This document shows positions 17,257 to 25,313 of a stretch of 33,757 bases of DNA, one piece after another. A model generated the notes under the pieces. The model made no database searches. It was not told the DNA's origin and worked only from the letters and a program-made list of their open reading frames with translations. Positions within the stretch are counted from its first letter, which is position 1. Each line of letters starts with the position of its first letter. Source of the stretch: an uncultured Caryophanales bacterium (GTDB lineage Bacteria; Bacillota_I; Bacilli_A; RFN20; CAG-826); NCBI GenBank assembly GCA_905197045.1, contig CAJJXG010000015.1:1-33757 (forward strand). The letters are read 5' to 3'. Position numbers and translations under genes: made by a program.

Positions 17257-17288
17257 AAAGGTCATGATAGAAATATTGTGGCCTTTTT
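17257..17288 (+). terminator. Terminator after rpoC
   Basis: AAAGGTCA pairs with TGGCCTTT (8 bp, one G-T wobble) across a 14-base loop and runs into five T. It closes the rpoBC transcript. Confidence 0.8.
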
Positions 17289-17681
17289 AATTTGCTTTAA
17301 AATTATAATTGTTTTTGGATGCTTAAATATCGCGTTAATAATATGTTCTATCATAGAAGTAGTTTGTTTTACTTGGCTTAAAAATAGAGGTAAGATTTCT
17401 TACTAGTTGCTCGTTAGAATAAAAGTAGCTAGTTTTTATAACTTATAAATATGAGATATTAGAAATTTATCCTTAACTTTTGCACGGATTTTAAACTAAA
17501 GATAGAGAAATTGAATAAGATATAATACAGTTTTCTTTTTTAGTTATTAATAGCTTACTTTCTTACACTAAAGAAATTAGGTATGACAAACCTTGGTTAA
17601 CCAAATTGTAAATTTTAGTCAATTACTGAAATATTTTTAATATCATGTTTTGCCTTGAATAATCTTTATGAATTTTAGAAA
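17289..17681. other. Non-coding boundary between core genes and accessory operon
   Basis: Roughly 390 AT-rich bases without a convincing gene. It holds a perfect 12-base palindrome TTGGTTAACCAA (17593-17604), a TATAAT (17521-17526) with no partner -35 and no gene behind it, and GCTTAAATAT (17321-17330), which repeats the arm of the palindrome at the accessory promoter. No tRNA or integrase site is seen. Confidence 0.5.
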
Positions 17682-17768
17682 AAACCTTGCAATTCCTCAA
17701 TTAAAATCAAAAGTATTAGAAATTTAACATATTATTAGCTACTTTTAAAACCAGGAATTGCAAGGTTT
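17682..17768. repeat. 16-bp perfect inverted repeat forming a long hairpin
   Basis: AAACCTTGCAATTCCT (17682-17697) and its exact complement (17753-17768) flank 55 bases that contain a further inner stem, AAAAGTA/TACTTTT (17709-17715 with 17740-17746). There is no T-run after it on the plus strand; on the minus strand it runs into six T. It could be a small mobile palindromic element, a structured leader or small RNA upstream of the lipoprotein gene, or a minus-strand terminator. Confidence 0.7.
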
Positions 17769-17802
17769 AAGAATTGGAGTCAAAGGTGCACCAAAAAAGG
17801 AG

Positions 17803-17854
17803 AGGACACAAACGCTTAAATATTTTTTATAATATTTAAGCAGAATATTTGTGT
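17803..17854 (+). promoter_or_regulatory. Promoter with overlapping palindromic operator for the accessory operon
   Basis: TATAAT (17828-17833) lies inside a perfect dyad GCTTAAATATT (17814-17824) / AATATTTAAGC (17831-17841). A wider dyad ACACAAA (17806-17812) / TTTGTGT (17848-17854) encloses it. The -35 candidate AGGACA (17803-17808) is 19 bases away and therefore weak. This looks like a regulated promoter, with a factor binding over the -10 box. The regulator is not in the window. Confidence 0.55.
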
Positions 17855-17884
17855 TTTGCGTTTTTTTCGCGGGGTGAAAACGTT

Positions 17885-20449
17885 ATGAAAAGAAGAAAAA
17901 GTTTATTAGTTTATAGCTTGTTGTTAGGGGGAATTGTTACAACAGGAGCAGCTTCTTGTGGGGAAGAAGGTAGTCAAACACCTGAACAAGATCAATTCGT
18001 ATTTAAACTTGAATATAACAGTGAAGGTGGATCAGTTTTTGTTGACAAAAAATCAGGCTATATTTACGAAGACACTGTCGTAAAAATTAACGTTATTGCA
18101 AATGAAGGTTATGTTGCTGAATCAATTTCAATTAATGGCGTTCCTCAAGAAGCCAGCAAAAAAGAATTCAGCATTAAACCAATGAGTGGAACAAATATTG
18201 TTTCAGTTAAGTTTGTTGAGAAAACTGAAGAAAACGAAGATACATATAATGTTAAAGTTACGTATTCTGAAGGTGGAGTCGCTGAGGTAGATAAAACCTC
18301 TGGTAATGTTGGAGAAGATGTAAATATCACAATTACACCAAATGAAGGTTATGAAGTTGCACATCTTTTTATTAATGGAGTTGAAGTGGATAAAGAGGAA
18401 AGAAGCTTTACTCCTGTTAAAGGAGACAATTTAGTTGATGTTGAATTTAGTAAAACTCCAGATTTACCAACTTATGAGATTTTAATTGAAACTGAAGGGG
18501 AAGGCGAAGTTAAAGTTGATAAAGAAAGTGGTTATGTTGGAGAAACCGTTAAAATAAGTATTGAACCTGCTCCAAATAATGAGGTTAAAGTAGTAAAAAT
18601 TAACGATCAAGAAAAGCCAACTGCGACAATTAGCTTTCAACCTATTGAAGGCGTAAATAAGATTTATGTTGAATTTGGACCATTTGAAGGAGCAATTAAT
18701 AAAGGAATTGAATTTACCGGTCTTTCTTATCCTAATTCAACAGATTTTGCTAGCGCTGATGATTTTTATGAGTTTATTTTAGATAAGGTTGAGCCATATT
18801 TCCCTGATATGGATCGCGATGCAACAAAAGAATGGTTTGAATCTTTAGATTTTTATAATTCTTTTGCTTTAAGATATGGATTTAATAAAAATAATTTAGA
18901 TTATAACTTTAGATATTTATTAAATAAGGATTTAATTAGTCTTTTAACTAATCCAAAATCAAGCGGATTTACAAAAGAAGATGCAACTGCTATTGGAACA
19001 TTCCTTTATGATGCAATTCACAATTTAAGTTTAGAAGAATTTGCAGGTTTAGTTGCTTTTGGTAGTTATGCTTTAATTATCAATAGTCAAACAAACAATA
19101 ATCCTAATAATTTATTAAATTATGAAAACTATAATACATTTATTGGTGCGCAAAATTCCGCTTTATCTTTAGAAGCAAAGAATTATCTTAATAAATTAAT
19201 TGATAATAGCTCGTTTGATTTTGAAGATAGTTTAAATGAATACTTAAAATTTGTAGATGTTATTTCTGAATTTATATATAAGCCATTTAAAGCGATTTTA
19301 AATAATTACACTGCAACTGATTTTTCTAATTTAATTTACAATGTAATATCTCTTACTGGAAGAAGTGACCAAGGTCAAAATTTTGTCTTAAAAGATAATG
19401 ATTATGTTGAAATGGCAAAGTTTCTTTCTAATATCTTTGATAAAAACTTCTTCAGTAAGTCATCTTTTTTAAGAATTTGCTCAACATTAAATGAACTTTC
19501 TGATCCTGTTGATGTTTTAATGAAGGTTTTACCAAATAATAGAAATTTAATTTATTTTGGTGGAATGAAAGATGCTATTAACTTATTAAATGAAAATAGT
19601 GAATTAGTATATTATTTGATTAAAACTTTAGGCAGGATGGCGACAAGCATCGATCAAGAATTCGTTAATAAAATTATTAATGTATTTGCTGATCCAACTC
19701 AAACAAATGAGAAAAAGATAGCTACAACTTTTGCTTATATTGGTAATCTTTTTGAAAAAGGTTTAGCTGCTTGTAATAGTGGCGGAAGTGATGTTACTAG
19801 TTTATTTAAAAACAGTTCATCTTTCTTTAAAGGAATTAAAAATATTATTTCTTCTGGATATAATGTAGAAACTGATGAAACTAGTTTAGATACAACTTCA
19901 CTTGTAGAAGCTTTGCTTGATTCAAGTAAAAAGGATCCTTTAACTTTAAGTGATTCTGAAATTGAAAAATATAACAAAACATATAATGATTTTATTTCTT
20001 TCTGGAAACTTTCTGAAAAGGTTGTAACAACTTATCCAACTTCAGCTGATGAATATTATACAGTTGGAGAAAAAACTAAAGTAACCGTTTTTGATAATGA
20101 TAAAAACGACATTACTGATCAAGTTGTTATTGATAATTTTGATACAACAACTATTGGCTATCGTCGAATGAAAATAACTTATCCAAATGATTCAATTACG
20201 TACAAGAGTTATTTTGTAACCTATTCTGGAAGTTATGTTGATGTTCCTAAGATTACTTTAAATAAAAATGATAGTTTTAACTATAATACAAGAGTTGTAG
20301 TTTATGATGATGAAAATCCTAATGGAGAAACTGTCTTAATTAACAACTTTGAAGTTGGCGATATAAAGACAAATCAGTTAGGAACTTTCTATTCTTACAT
20401 TAAAAATAGCGAAGGAGATTATTTCTTCTTTGAATATATTGTAAAATAA
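17885..20449 (+). CDS. Surface lipoprotein with three InlB-type B-repeats
   Basis: 854-aa secreted lipoprotein, first gene of the accessory operon. Signal peptide residues 1-24 (basic MKRRK, hydrophobic core) ending in a lipobox AASC with Cys25, a form common in Mollicutes and relatives. Three tandem beta repeats of the divergent InlB B-repeat type follow at about 37-111, 119-190 and 196-265, each with a G-x-V-x-V-D-K-x-S-G core and a matching INGV or IND turn. The next 450 residues are Asn/Leu/Phe-rich and helical, with no family I recognise. A C-terminal Ig-like beta region (about 715-850) contains a VGEKTKVTVFDNDKND strand pattern. The start is the ATG at 17885 after GGGGTGA; an in-frame start at 17849 would put non-signal residues in front. 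It is probably a cell-surface sensor or adhesin. No LPxTG motif. Confidence 0.85.
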   Translation: MKRRKSLLVYSLLLGGIVTTGAASCGEEGSQTPEQDQFVFKLEYNSEGGSVFVDKKSGYIYEDTVVKINVIANEGYVAESISINGVPQEASKKEFSIKPMSGTNIVSVKFVEKTEENEDTYNVKVTYSEGGVAEVDKTSGNVGEDVNITITPNEGYEVAHLFINGVEVDKEERSFTPVKGDNLVDVEFSKTPDLPTYEILIETEGEGEVKVDKESGYVGETVKISIEPAPNNEVKVVKINDQEKPTATISFQPIEGVNKIYVEFGPFEGAINKGIEFTGLSYPNSTDFASADDFYEFILDKVEPYFPDMDRDATKEWFESLDFYNSFALRYGFNKNNLDYNFRYLLNKDLISLLTNPKSSGFTKEDATAIGTFLYDAIHNLSLEEFAGLVAFGSYALIINSQTNNNPNNLLNYENYNTFIGAQNSALSLEAKNYLNKLIDNSSFDFEDSLNEYLKFVDVISEFIYKPFKAILNNYTATDFSNLIYNVISLTGRSDQGQNFVLKDNDYVEMAKFLSNIFDKNFFSKSSFLRICSTLNELSDPVDVLMKVLPNNRNLIYFGGMKDAINLLNENSELVYYLIKTLGRMATSIDQEFVNKIINVFADPTQTNEKKIATTFAYIGNLFEKGLAACNSGGSDVTSLFKNSSSFFKGIKNIISSGYNVETDETSLDTTSLVEALLDSSKKDPLTLSDSEIEKYNKTYNDFISFWKLSEKVVTTYPTSADEYYTVGEKTKVTVFDNDKNDITDQVVIDNFDTTTIGYRRMKITYPNDSITYKSYFVTYSGSYVDVPKITLNKNDSFNYNTRVVVYDDENPNGETVLINNFEVGDIKTNQLGTFYSYIKNSEGDYFFFEYIVK

Positions 20450-20483
20450 TTTCAGCCACATTTTTTTACCGGAGAGATTGACC

Positions 20484-20699
20484 TTGGGTATTGTTCTTTT
20501 CTTGCTGTATTTGTTTCTTTGTCTTGGAGCTTATTCCTTATTTTTAATCTTATTTAAAAATAGATATACTACCTATTATCAACTTGATGATATTATCGAT
20601 ACAAATGATGAAACATATGCTGTCTATCTTCCAGAAAATAGATGGAAAGAATATATCAAAGATTATACTGTTTATATTAACGATGAATATCGTTTTTAA
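20484..20699 (+). CDS. N-terminal fragment of the membrane LRR protein (frameshifted)
   Basis: 71 codons. The start is taken as TTG at 20484, 8-9 bases after GGAGAG; the TTG at 20478 is too close to that site. One transmembrane helix (about residues 2-24) is followed by the beginning of a beta-rich module ending at a TAA directly after a run of five T. Re-reading one base back at this run opens a frame that continues without stop into the next gene, and the joined text has a sensible protein sequence. I therefore regard this as the first part of one gene with the 556-codon frame downstream and not as an independent small protein. Confidence 0.7.
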   Translation: MGIVLFLLYLFLCLGAYSLFLILFKNRYTTYYQLDDIIDTNDETYAVYLPENRWKEYIKDYTVYINDEYRF

Positions 20700-20701
20700 A
20701 G
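20691..20701 (+). other. Frameshift site joining the two halves of the LRR membrane protein gene
   Basis: The zero frame reads CGT TTT TAA; the -1 frame reads TTT TTA AAG and is then open through 20,786 to the end of the next gene. The intervening 86 bases have no stop in that frame and no ribosome site of their own. A one-base loss in the T run (true mutation or assembly error) or a -1 slip at TTTTTAA would both explain it. Confidence 0.75.
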
Positions 20702-20785
20702 TTCGAATTAACCGATAAAGTCCAATATATAAATATTAATATTATTTGTTATCGCGATAAAAAGATTAAGCGAATAATCAGCTTT

Positions 20786-22456
20786 TTGAATGAAATCGAC
20801 GTAAAACAAGAACATTTTATTATTAAACTTCCTGATAACTGCGATGAAATAAAGTTAAATGTTGTCGAAGTTAATGGCATTCCTTACTTTGAAGATAGCA
20901 ATATAAAATGTGATGTTTTGTGGCGCTCAATTGTAAGTAGTCTGATTCTTGCCTTTAGCGCAGTTTTAATGTTATTTATTTTTAGACTCGCAGCGATGGG
21001 GTTTGAAAATAGTTATTTTAACTGGAATCACATATATGAGTTGTTCTTTTATGAACCTTGGACTTATATAGCTGGAATTTGTTTTGCTTTAATACTAGCC
21101 CTCTCTCTTTTTCTAATCTTGTATTTATCAAACAATTTAGAATTTAAAAAAGCTAGATTTAATAAAATTAAGAAACTTAAGATTGATAAAGTTTTAAAAA
21201 CTAAATTAAAAATCCGTAAGAAAAAGGATTTTGAGTTGCCTTATTTAGTATTTAAACCAAAAAGAAAGCGGAAGTTTAAACGTGGTGAAGCAAAAGTTAA
21301 ATGCTTTGATGAAAATAATAATTTACTTAAAGAAGTAGAGCTAACCTTTTATAAAAAGAAAACAAGATATTGGCTTAGTTCAATTACTGGAACGAAAAGA
21401 GTTGAAGTTAATTTTATTGGCGCCGACTTTAAGAAAATTTATTTTAGAAGCGGAACTTTTAGAAAGAAAATTACTAAAAAAGGGGTGCAAAGCGGCTTTT
21501 TAACTCTTAAAGGAATTAAACAAGCAAGAATTCTCTTTATTGTTTCGATTTTGGCGGTCAGCTCTTTTTCAATTCTTAAATATTATGAACTTAATAATAT
21601 TAATGGAGATTTATCTAATTTTGTTTTTGATTATGTTGAAGGAAGTCAAAATTTGTTACGTATAAAAGAATATAAAGGAAAAGCCTCTAAAGTTGTTGTA
21701 CCAAAAGAGTTTAATAATATGCAAATTGTCTCAATTGACCCACTAGCTTTTGCGACTAATTTTTATATTGATGAAGTTTATTTTACAGCTCCAATTGATA
21801 TAGGAAATCGCGCTTTTCAAAATTGCGCTAATTTAAAGGTTGTAGACTTTTCTTTTGTTTCTCGAATCGGTTCGCATGCTTTTGGTGGAACAAGAATCCG
21901 CGAACTTATAGTTGATCATCCAATGATAATTGAAGATGGTGCTTTTTATAACAATACCTTCTTTAGGAAAATAATTATTGAAGAAGCAGGTGCCTCTTTA
22001 TTAAGCGGAGCTTTTTCAAATACAAAGACTCAATATTTTGAATTACATCAAGAAACAAATCAAATTGAGTCAGGGTTTTATTCAAGCGGAGAAATTGTAA
22101 AAGGGTATGTCTTTGATACTGCTCCAATTAATAGAGATAATTACATAAATTATTTTAGCTCTAAAACCATTAAAGTTGAAAATTCCTGTGTTCACGATAA
22201 TAATAGTTTCTTTATTAGAAATGGTCAGATTATTGATACAAAATCTTATACCTACTTTGCCACTATTTCTGAACCAACTTGTGTTACTAATGGTCTTAAC
22301 GAGGTAACCTGTAATTATTGTGGGAGTCATTACAATGTATTTACACCAAGTGATCCAAATGCTCACAACTTTGTTAACGGAAATTGTATATATTGCGGAA
22401 AAGAAGGCCCTAACTATGTTTTTACCGAAGACGTTTCAGAAAGGAGACCTGCTTAA
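20786..22456 (+). CDS. Polytopic membrane protein with extracellular BspA-like leucine-rich repeats (main part)
   Basis: 556 codons from a nominal TTG that lacks a ribosome site; the frame is really open back to about 20,693 (see the frameshift entry). Numbering from the TTG: end of a beta module (1-35), transmembrane helices at about 47-71 and 92-116, a very basic beta module (about 120-230, with KIRKKK, KPKRKRKFKR), a third helix at about 248-264, then BspA/TpLRR-like repeats (about 275-420, pattern I-x-x-x-A-F-x-x-x-x-x-L) and a Cys-rich tail with CNYCG and CIYCG. With the helix in the upstream fragment there are four membrane spans, which puts both beta modules in the cytoplasm and the LRR outside. 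The two modules look homologous: YRDKKIKRIISF matches FDENNNLLKEVELTF. Its stop codon shares one base with the next start. Confidence 0.8.
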   Translation: MNEIDVKQEHFIIKLPDNCDEIKLNVVEVNGIPYFEDSNIKCDVLWRSIVSSLILAFSAVLMLFIFRLAAMGFENSYFNWNHIYELFFYEPWTYIAGICFALILALSLFLILYLSNNLEFKKARFNKIKKLKIDKVLKTKLKIRKKKDFELPYLVFKPKRKRKFKRGEAKVKCFDENNNLLKEVELTFYKKKTRYWLSSITGTKRVEVNFIGADFKKIYFRSGTFRKKITKKGVQSGFLTLKGIKQARILFIVSILAVSSFSILKYYELNNINGDLSNFVFDYVEGSQNLLRIKEYKGKASKVVVPKEFNNMQIVSIDPLAFATNFYIDEVYFTAPIDIGNRAFQNCANLKVVDFSFVSRIGSHAFGGTRIRELIVDHPMIIEDGAFYNNTFFRKIIIEEAGASLLSGAFSNTKTQYFELHQETNQIESGFYSSGEIVKGYVFDTAPINRDNYINYFSSKTIKVENSCVHDNNSFFIRNGQIIDTKSYTYFATISEPTCVTNGLNEVTCNYCGSHYNVFTPSDPNAHNFVNGNCIYCGKEGPNYVFTEDVSERRPA

Positions 22457-23751
22457 TGATTTTCTTTAGCTTTACTTCGCCAATTTTTATTTTTGTTTAT
22501 TGCTTGATTATATTTTTAATTATTGGTTTAATTGCAGCTTTAATTATTTTTAGGGAATATAAAAATACAAATACTGTTTTAATTAAAGAAAATAAGAGCA
22601 AAAAAAGTTTAACAGTTAGTAAAGATATTCAAAAAGCAAGTAGTGGAGACCCAACTCAAGTTAACAAAAATATAGAAAGGTTTTCTGAATTATTAATTCT
22701 TGATGAACATGCTGAAGAGATTAAAAATGTTACTTTTGATAATGTAACTTCCTTAGCAACTTTTTGTGATGATTTTAGAAATTTTTGTGCATATAACAAA
22801 AAACTTTATTACTCAATTGATGATATTAGAAGTTTTATTGCTAATTTAGCAACTAGCAAAATAATGATTTTACAAGGTATGTCTGGAACAGGTAAAACCT
22901 CTATTGCTCTTGCTTTTGAAGATTTCATTGGCAATCAAACAACAGTTATTGCTGTTCAACCAATGCGGAAAGAAAGAAGCGACATGGTTGGATATTTTAA
23001 TGAATTTACTAAAAAGTTTAACGAAACTCCACTTTTAAAAGAGCTTTATAGATCTAATTTTACAGATCAAATTTTCATTATTGTTTTAGATGAAGTTAAT
23101 ATTGCTCGTATTGAATATTATTTTGCTGAATTTTTATCCTTACTTGAATATCCAAATATAGATCAAAGAACTTTAGAAATCACTAATGATAGCTGGGCTA
23201 AAGACCCTAAACTTTTAAAAGAAGGCCGTCTTCAAATTAAACCAAATGTTTATTTTTTAGGTACTGCAAATAATGATGAATCAACTTTTTCTATTTCAGA
23301 TAAAGTCTATGATAGAGCAATGATTATTAATCTTGATAAGAAGGCTGATAGCTTTGAAGGAAAACTAACTTCAAGATGCAGAATTTCCAATTCAAACTTT
23401 GAAAATCTAGCAAAAAGTGCGCAAAACTCATATAAAAACTACGATTCTTTAAGTGTTAAGATAGATAAAATCAACGAAATTCTTATTGAGTTTTTTGAAA
23501 TTAATTTCGGAAACCGTATGGTCAATCAATTAAAAGCATATGTTCCAATTTACATTGCTTGTGGCGGAGATGAAGATAAAGCATTTGATGATTTTGTTAC
23601 TAAAAAGATTTTAAGAAAGCTTGAAGGAAAGGATGCATTAAAAGTTAGTAATGCCATTCAACCTTTCTTAGAGAAATTAAATAGTGAATTTGGAAAAGAT
23701 AAAATGCTTTTATCTAAAGAGTATTTATCACACTTCTTAATTAAAGGATAG
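22456..23751 (+). CDS. Membrane-tethered McrB-like AAA+ ATPase, copy 1
   Basis: 431 aa. One N-terminal transmembrane helix (about residues 7-31), a helical linker, then an AAA+ domain of the AAA_5/McrB type: Walker A GMSGTGKTS (141-149, Lys147), Walker B with IIVLDEVNIAR (Asp212, Glu213), sensor 1 and second region GTANNDESTFSISDKVYDRA. The last of these matches the McrB-family pattern (N-x-DE(S/T)T..S.KV.DRA) and is unlike MoxR (DEINRAP). The motifs for ATP binding and hydrolysis are intact. Predicted topology puts the ATPase in the cytosol. Its start ATG overlaps the preceding stop (TAATG), with an AGGAGA site. It is closely similar to the ATPase two genes downstream, with identical runs such as KFNETPLLKELYRSNF and IEYYFAEFLSLLEYPN. 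The two probably act together, perhaps as a mixed hexamer. Confidence 0.88.
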   Translation: MIFFSFTSPIFIFVYCLIIFLIIGLIAALIIFREYKNTNTVLIKENKSKKSLTVSKDIQKASSGDPTQVNKNIERFSELLILDEHAEEIKNVTFDNVTSLATFCDDFRNFCAYNKKLYYSIDDIRSFIANLATSKIMILQGMSGTGKTSIALAFEDFIGNQTTVIAVQPMRKERSDMVGYFNEFTKKFNETPLLKELYRSNFTDQIFIIVLDEVNIARIEYYFAEFLSLLEYPNIDQRTLEITNDSWAKDPKLLKEGRLQIKPNVYFLGTANNDESTFSISDKVYDRAMIINLDKKADSFEGKLTSRCRISNSNFENLAKSAQNSYKNYDSLSVKIDKINEILIEFFEINFGNRMVNQLKAYVPIYIACGGDEDKAFDDFVTKKILRKLEGKDALKVSNAIQPFLEKLNSEFGKDKMLLSKEYLSHFLIKG

Positions 23752-23753
23752 TT

Positions 23754-25313
23754 ATGGATAGAAGCGGTCGTCGTTATACACAATATAAGAATTTTAAAAT
23801 TTATACTGATTCGGTCAATAAGAACGAAAAACTTTTATCTGCTTATGAAAAGATTAAATCTTCTACAAGAAGCAAAAACGAATTCGAAATTAAAATTAAT
23901 GATGTTGTAATTGATGAAGTTTGGGTTAAAACAATTGAAGAATTATTGCCTTATGTTTCTGCAGCAATATCTGAAGATCGTCGATTTATTAGAAATCAAA
24001 GCGAAACTTTACCTGTTGAAAAAACAAAAAGAGTCAGTCGAGAAACTGTCATTGATTTATCAGTTAATTCTCAAAATATTAGAAAGATTAAAGAAAACGA
24101 TGAGATTGAACCATCAAAATTATTAGTTGTTGAAAAGCTTGATGATTATTCAATTTATGAGAATAAATTTTTAGTTTATTTATTGAAACTACTCAAATCT
24201 TTTATTGATATTCGTTTTGAAAAAATTAAAGAAGCTAAATCAATTTATGAAAATCATACAAAATTAACTGACACTGTTAATCTTTATCGAAATAAAATTG
24301 CTTATTCAATTGACATTACTGATAGTAGGTATGGTGATTTAAATCTTGAAGAGAATGATAAAAATATTGCTTTAATTAAGCGAATTAGAAATCTTGAAGT
24401 TTATATTAACCAACTTATGAGGACTGATTTGATTGAGCAAGTCAGTAAAGCCCCATCAATTAGACCACCTGTTCAAAGAACGAATCTTCTTAAAAACGAT
24501 GTTAATTTTTCTAAAGCATTAAAACTTTATGATTTTATCTCTAGTTATGCTAAACCTGGTTATACAATTACCCCAATTGTAAACAAAAAGGATCAACTTT
24601 CTGAAGATTATCTTGATTATTTTTCACGTATTCCAACTCTTATTGCTTTTTTATCTTATGCTGAAGCAAAGGATGTTTATCCATTATATAAAAAAGAATA
24701 TGAAGTAGAAAAAGAAGAAAATAGGATTGCTGAACTTGAAGAGATTAACCGAAAAATTCATGAAATGTTTGGCAAAGATGAACTTAATAAAAGACTTGTT
24801 TATGAGTTTATCGTTGGCATGCAAGAAGAAAGAATTATTCTTCAAAATAAAATTGAAGAAATGAGTAAAGCTCATAAAGAAGAAATTGATTCATTAAATT
24901 TATCTTTTAAAAAAGCGAAAGAAGAAATTATTAATGATTTTACTTCTAAAATTGATGGCATTAATAAAGAGAAAGATGCCCATGAAAAAGAGCTCTTACA
25001 TACAATTGATGAAGCTAATGAAGCTCATCAAAAATACGTTCTTGATGTTGAACAAAAAATTAAGCAATTAAATTTAGAAATTGAAGAATTAAAAGGACGT
25101 ATAAAAGCTTCAAAAATTAAAGAAAACGAAGACTTAGATGAATATGAATTAAGTGAAGAATTCTTCAATGAGCTAGAAAAAGAAAAAATTGCTTTTGATA
25201 GATACTTTAATAAGAAGTGGAACAATGTTCGTAAAGCAATTTTGAAGAAAAGAAAAAAACAAGCAATTGCTGAAGTTAAAGAAAAACGTAACAAAAGGAA
25301 GGAAAAGAAGTGA
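23754..25313 (+). CDS. Cytosolic coiled-coil protein with a DUF2357/McrC-like N-terminal region
   Basis: 519 aa, no signal or membrane segment. The first half (about 1-300) has a charged alpha/beta region with RRFIR (77-81) and DDYSIYENKFLVYLLK (130-145), which resembles the conserved TYENRFV-x-x-LL signature of DUF2357 proteins, the McrC-like partners of McrB-type ATPases. No PD-(D/E)XK nuclease core follows. Instead residues about 315-450 form a long coiled coil and the tail (about 470-519) is strongly basic. It lies two bases after one McrB-like ATPase and overlaps the next by four bases (GTGA), so it is very likely the partner of both. The role is inferred: adaptor or stator of the ATPase pair. 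The DUF2357 link is a motif-level judgement. Confidence 0.75.
   Translation: MDRSGRRYTQYKNFKIYTDSVNKNEKLLSAYEKIKSSTRSKNEFEIKINDVVIDEVWVKTIEELLPYVSAAISEDRRFIRNQSETLPVEKTKRVSRETVIDLSVNSQNIRKIKENDEIEPSKLLVVEKLDDYSIYENKFLVYLLKLLKSFIDIRFEKIKEAKSIYENHTKLTDTVNLYRNKIAYSIDITDSRYGDLNLEENDKNIALIKRIRNLEVYINQLMRTDLIEQVSKAPSIRPPVQRTNLLKNDVNFSKALKLYDFISSYAKPGYTITPIVNKKDQLSEDYLDYFSRIPTLIAFLSYAEAKDVYPLYKKEYEVEKEENRIAELEEINRKIHEMFGKDELNKRLVYEFIVGMQEERIILQNKIEEMSKAHKEEIDSLNLSFKKAKEEIINDFTSKIDGINKEKDAHEKELLHTIDEANEAHQKYVLDVEQKIKQLNLEIEELKGRIKASKIKENEDLDEYELSEEFFNELEKEKIAFDRYFNKKWNNVRKAILKKRKKQAIAEVKEKRNKRKEKK

Noticed and set aside
17849..17884. Upstream start for the lipoprotein gene
   Set aside because: It would place non-signal residues before the MKRRK signal peptide, and it overlaps the ribosome site GGGGTGA used by the ATG at 17885.
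20450..20483. Terminator between the lipoprotein gene and the LRR gene (T-run at 20,460)
   Set aside because: The T-run is not preceded by a stem, so the operon probably continues.
22456..25313. A classic McrBC restriction system
   Set aside because: The ATPases are membrane-anchored, no nuclease core or DNA-recognition domain is visible, and the neighbours are surface proteins.
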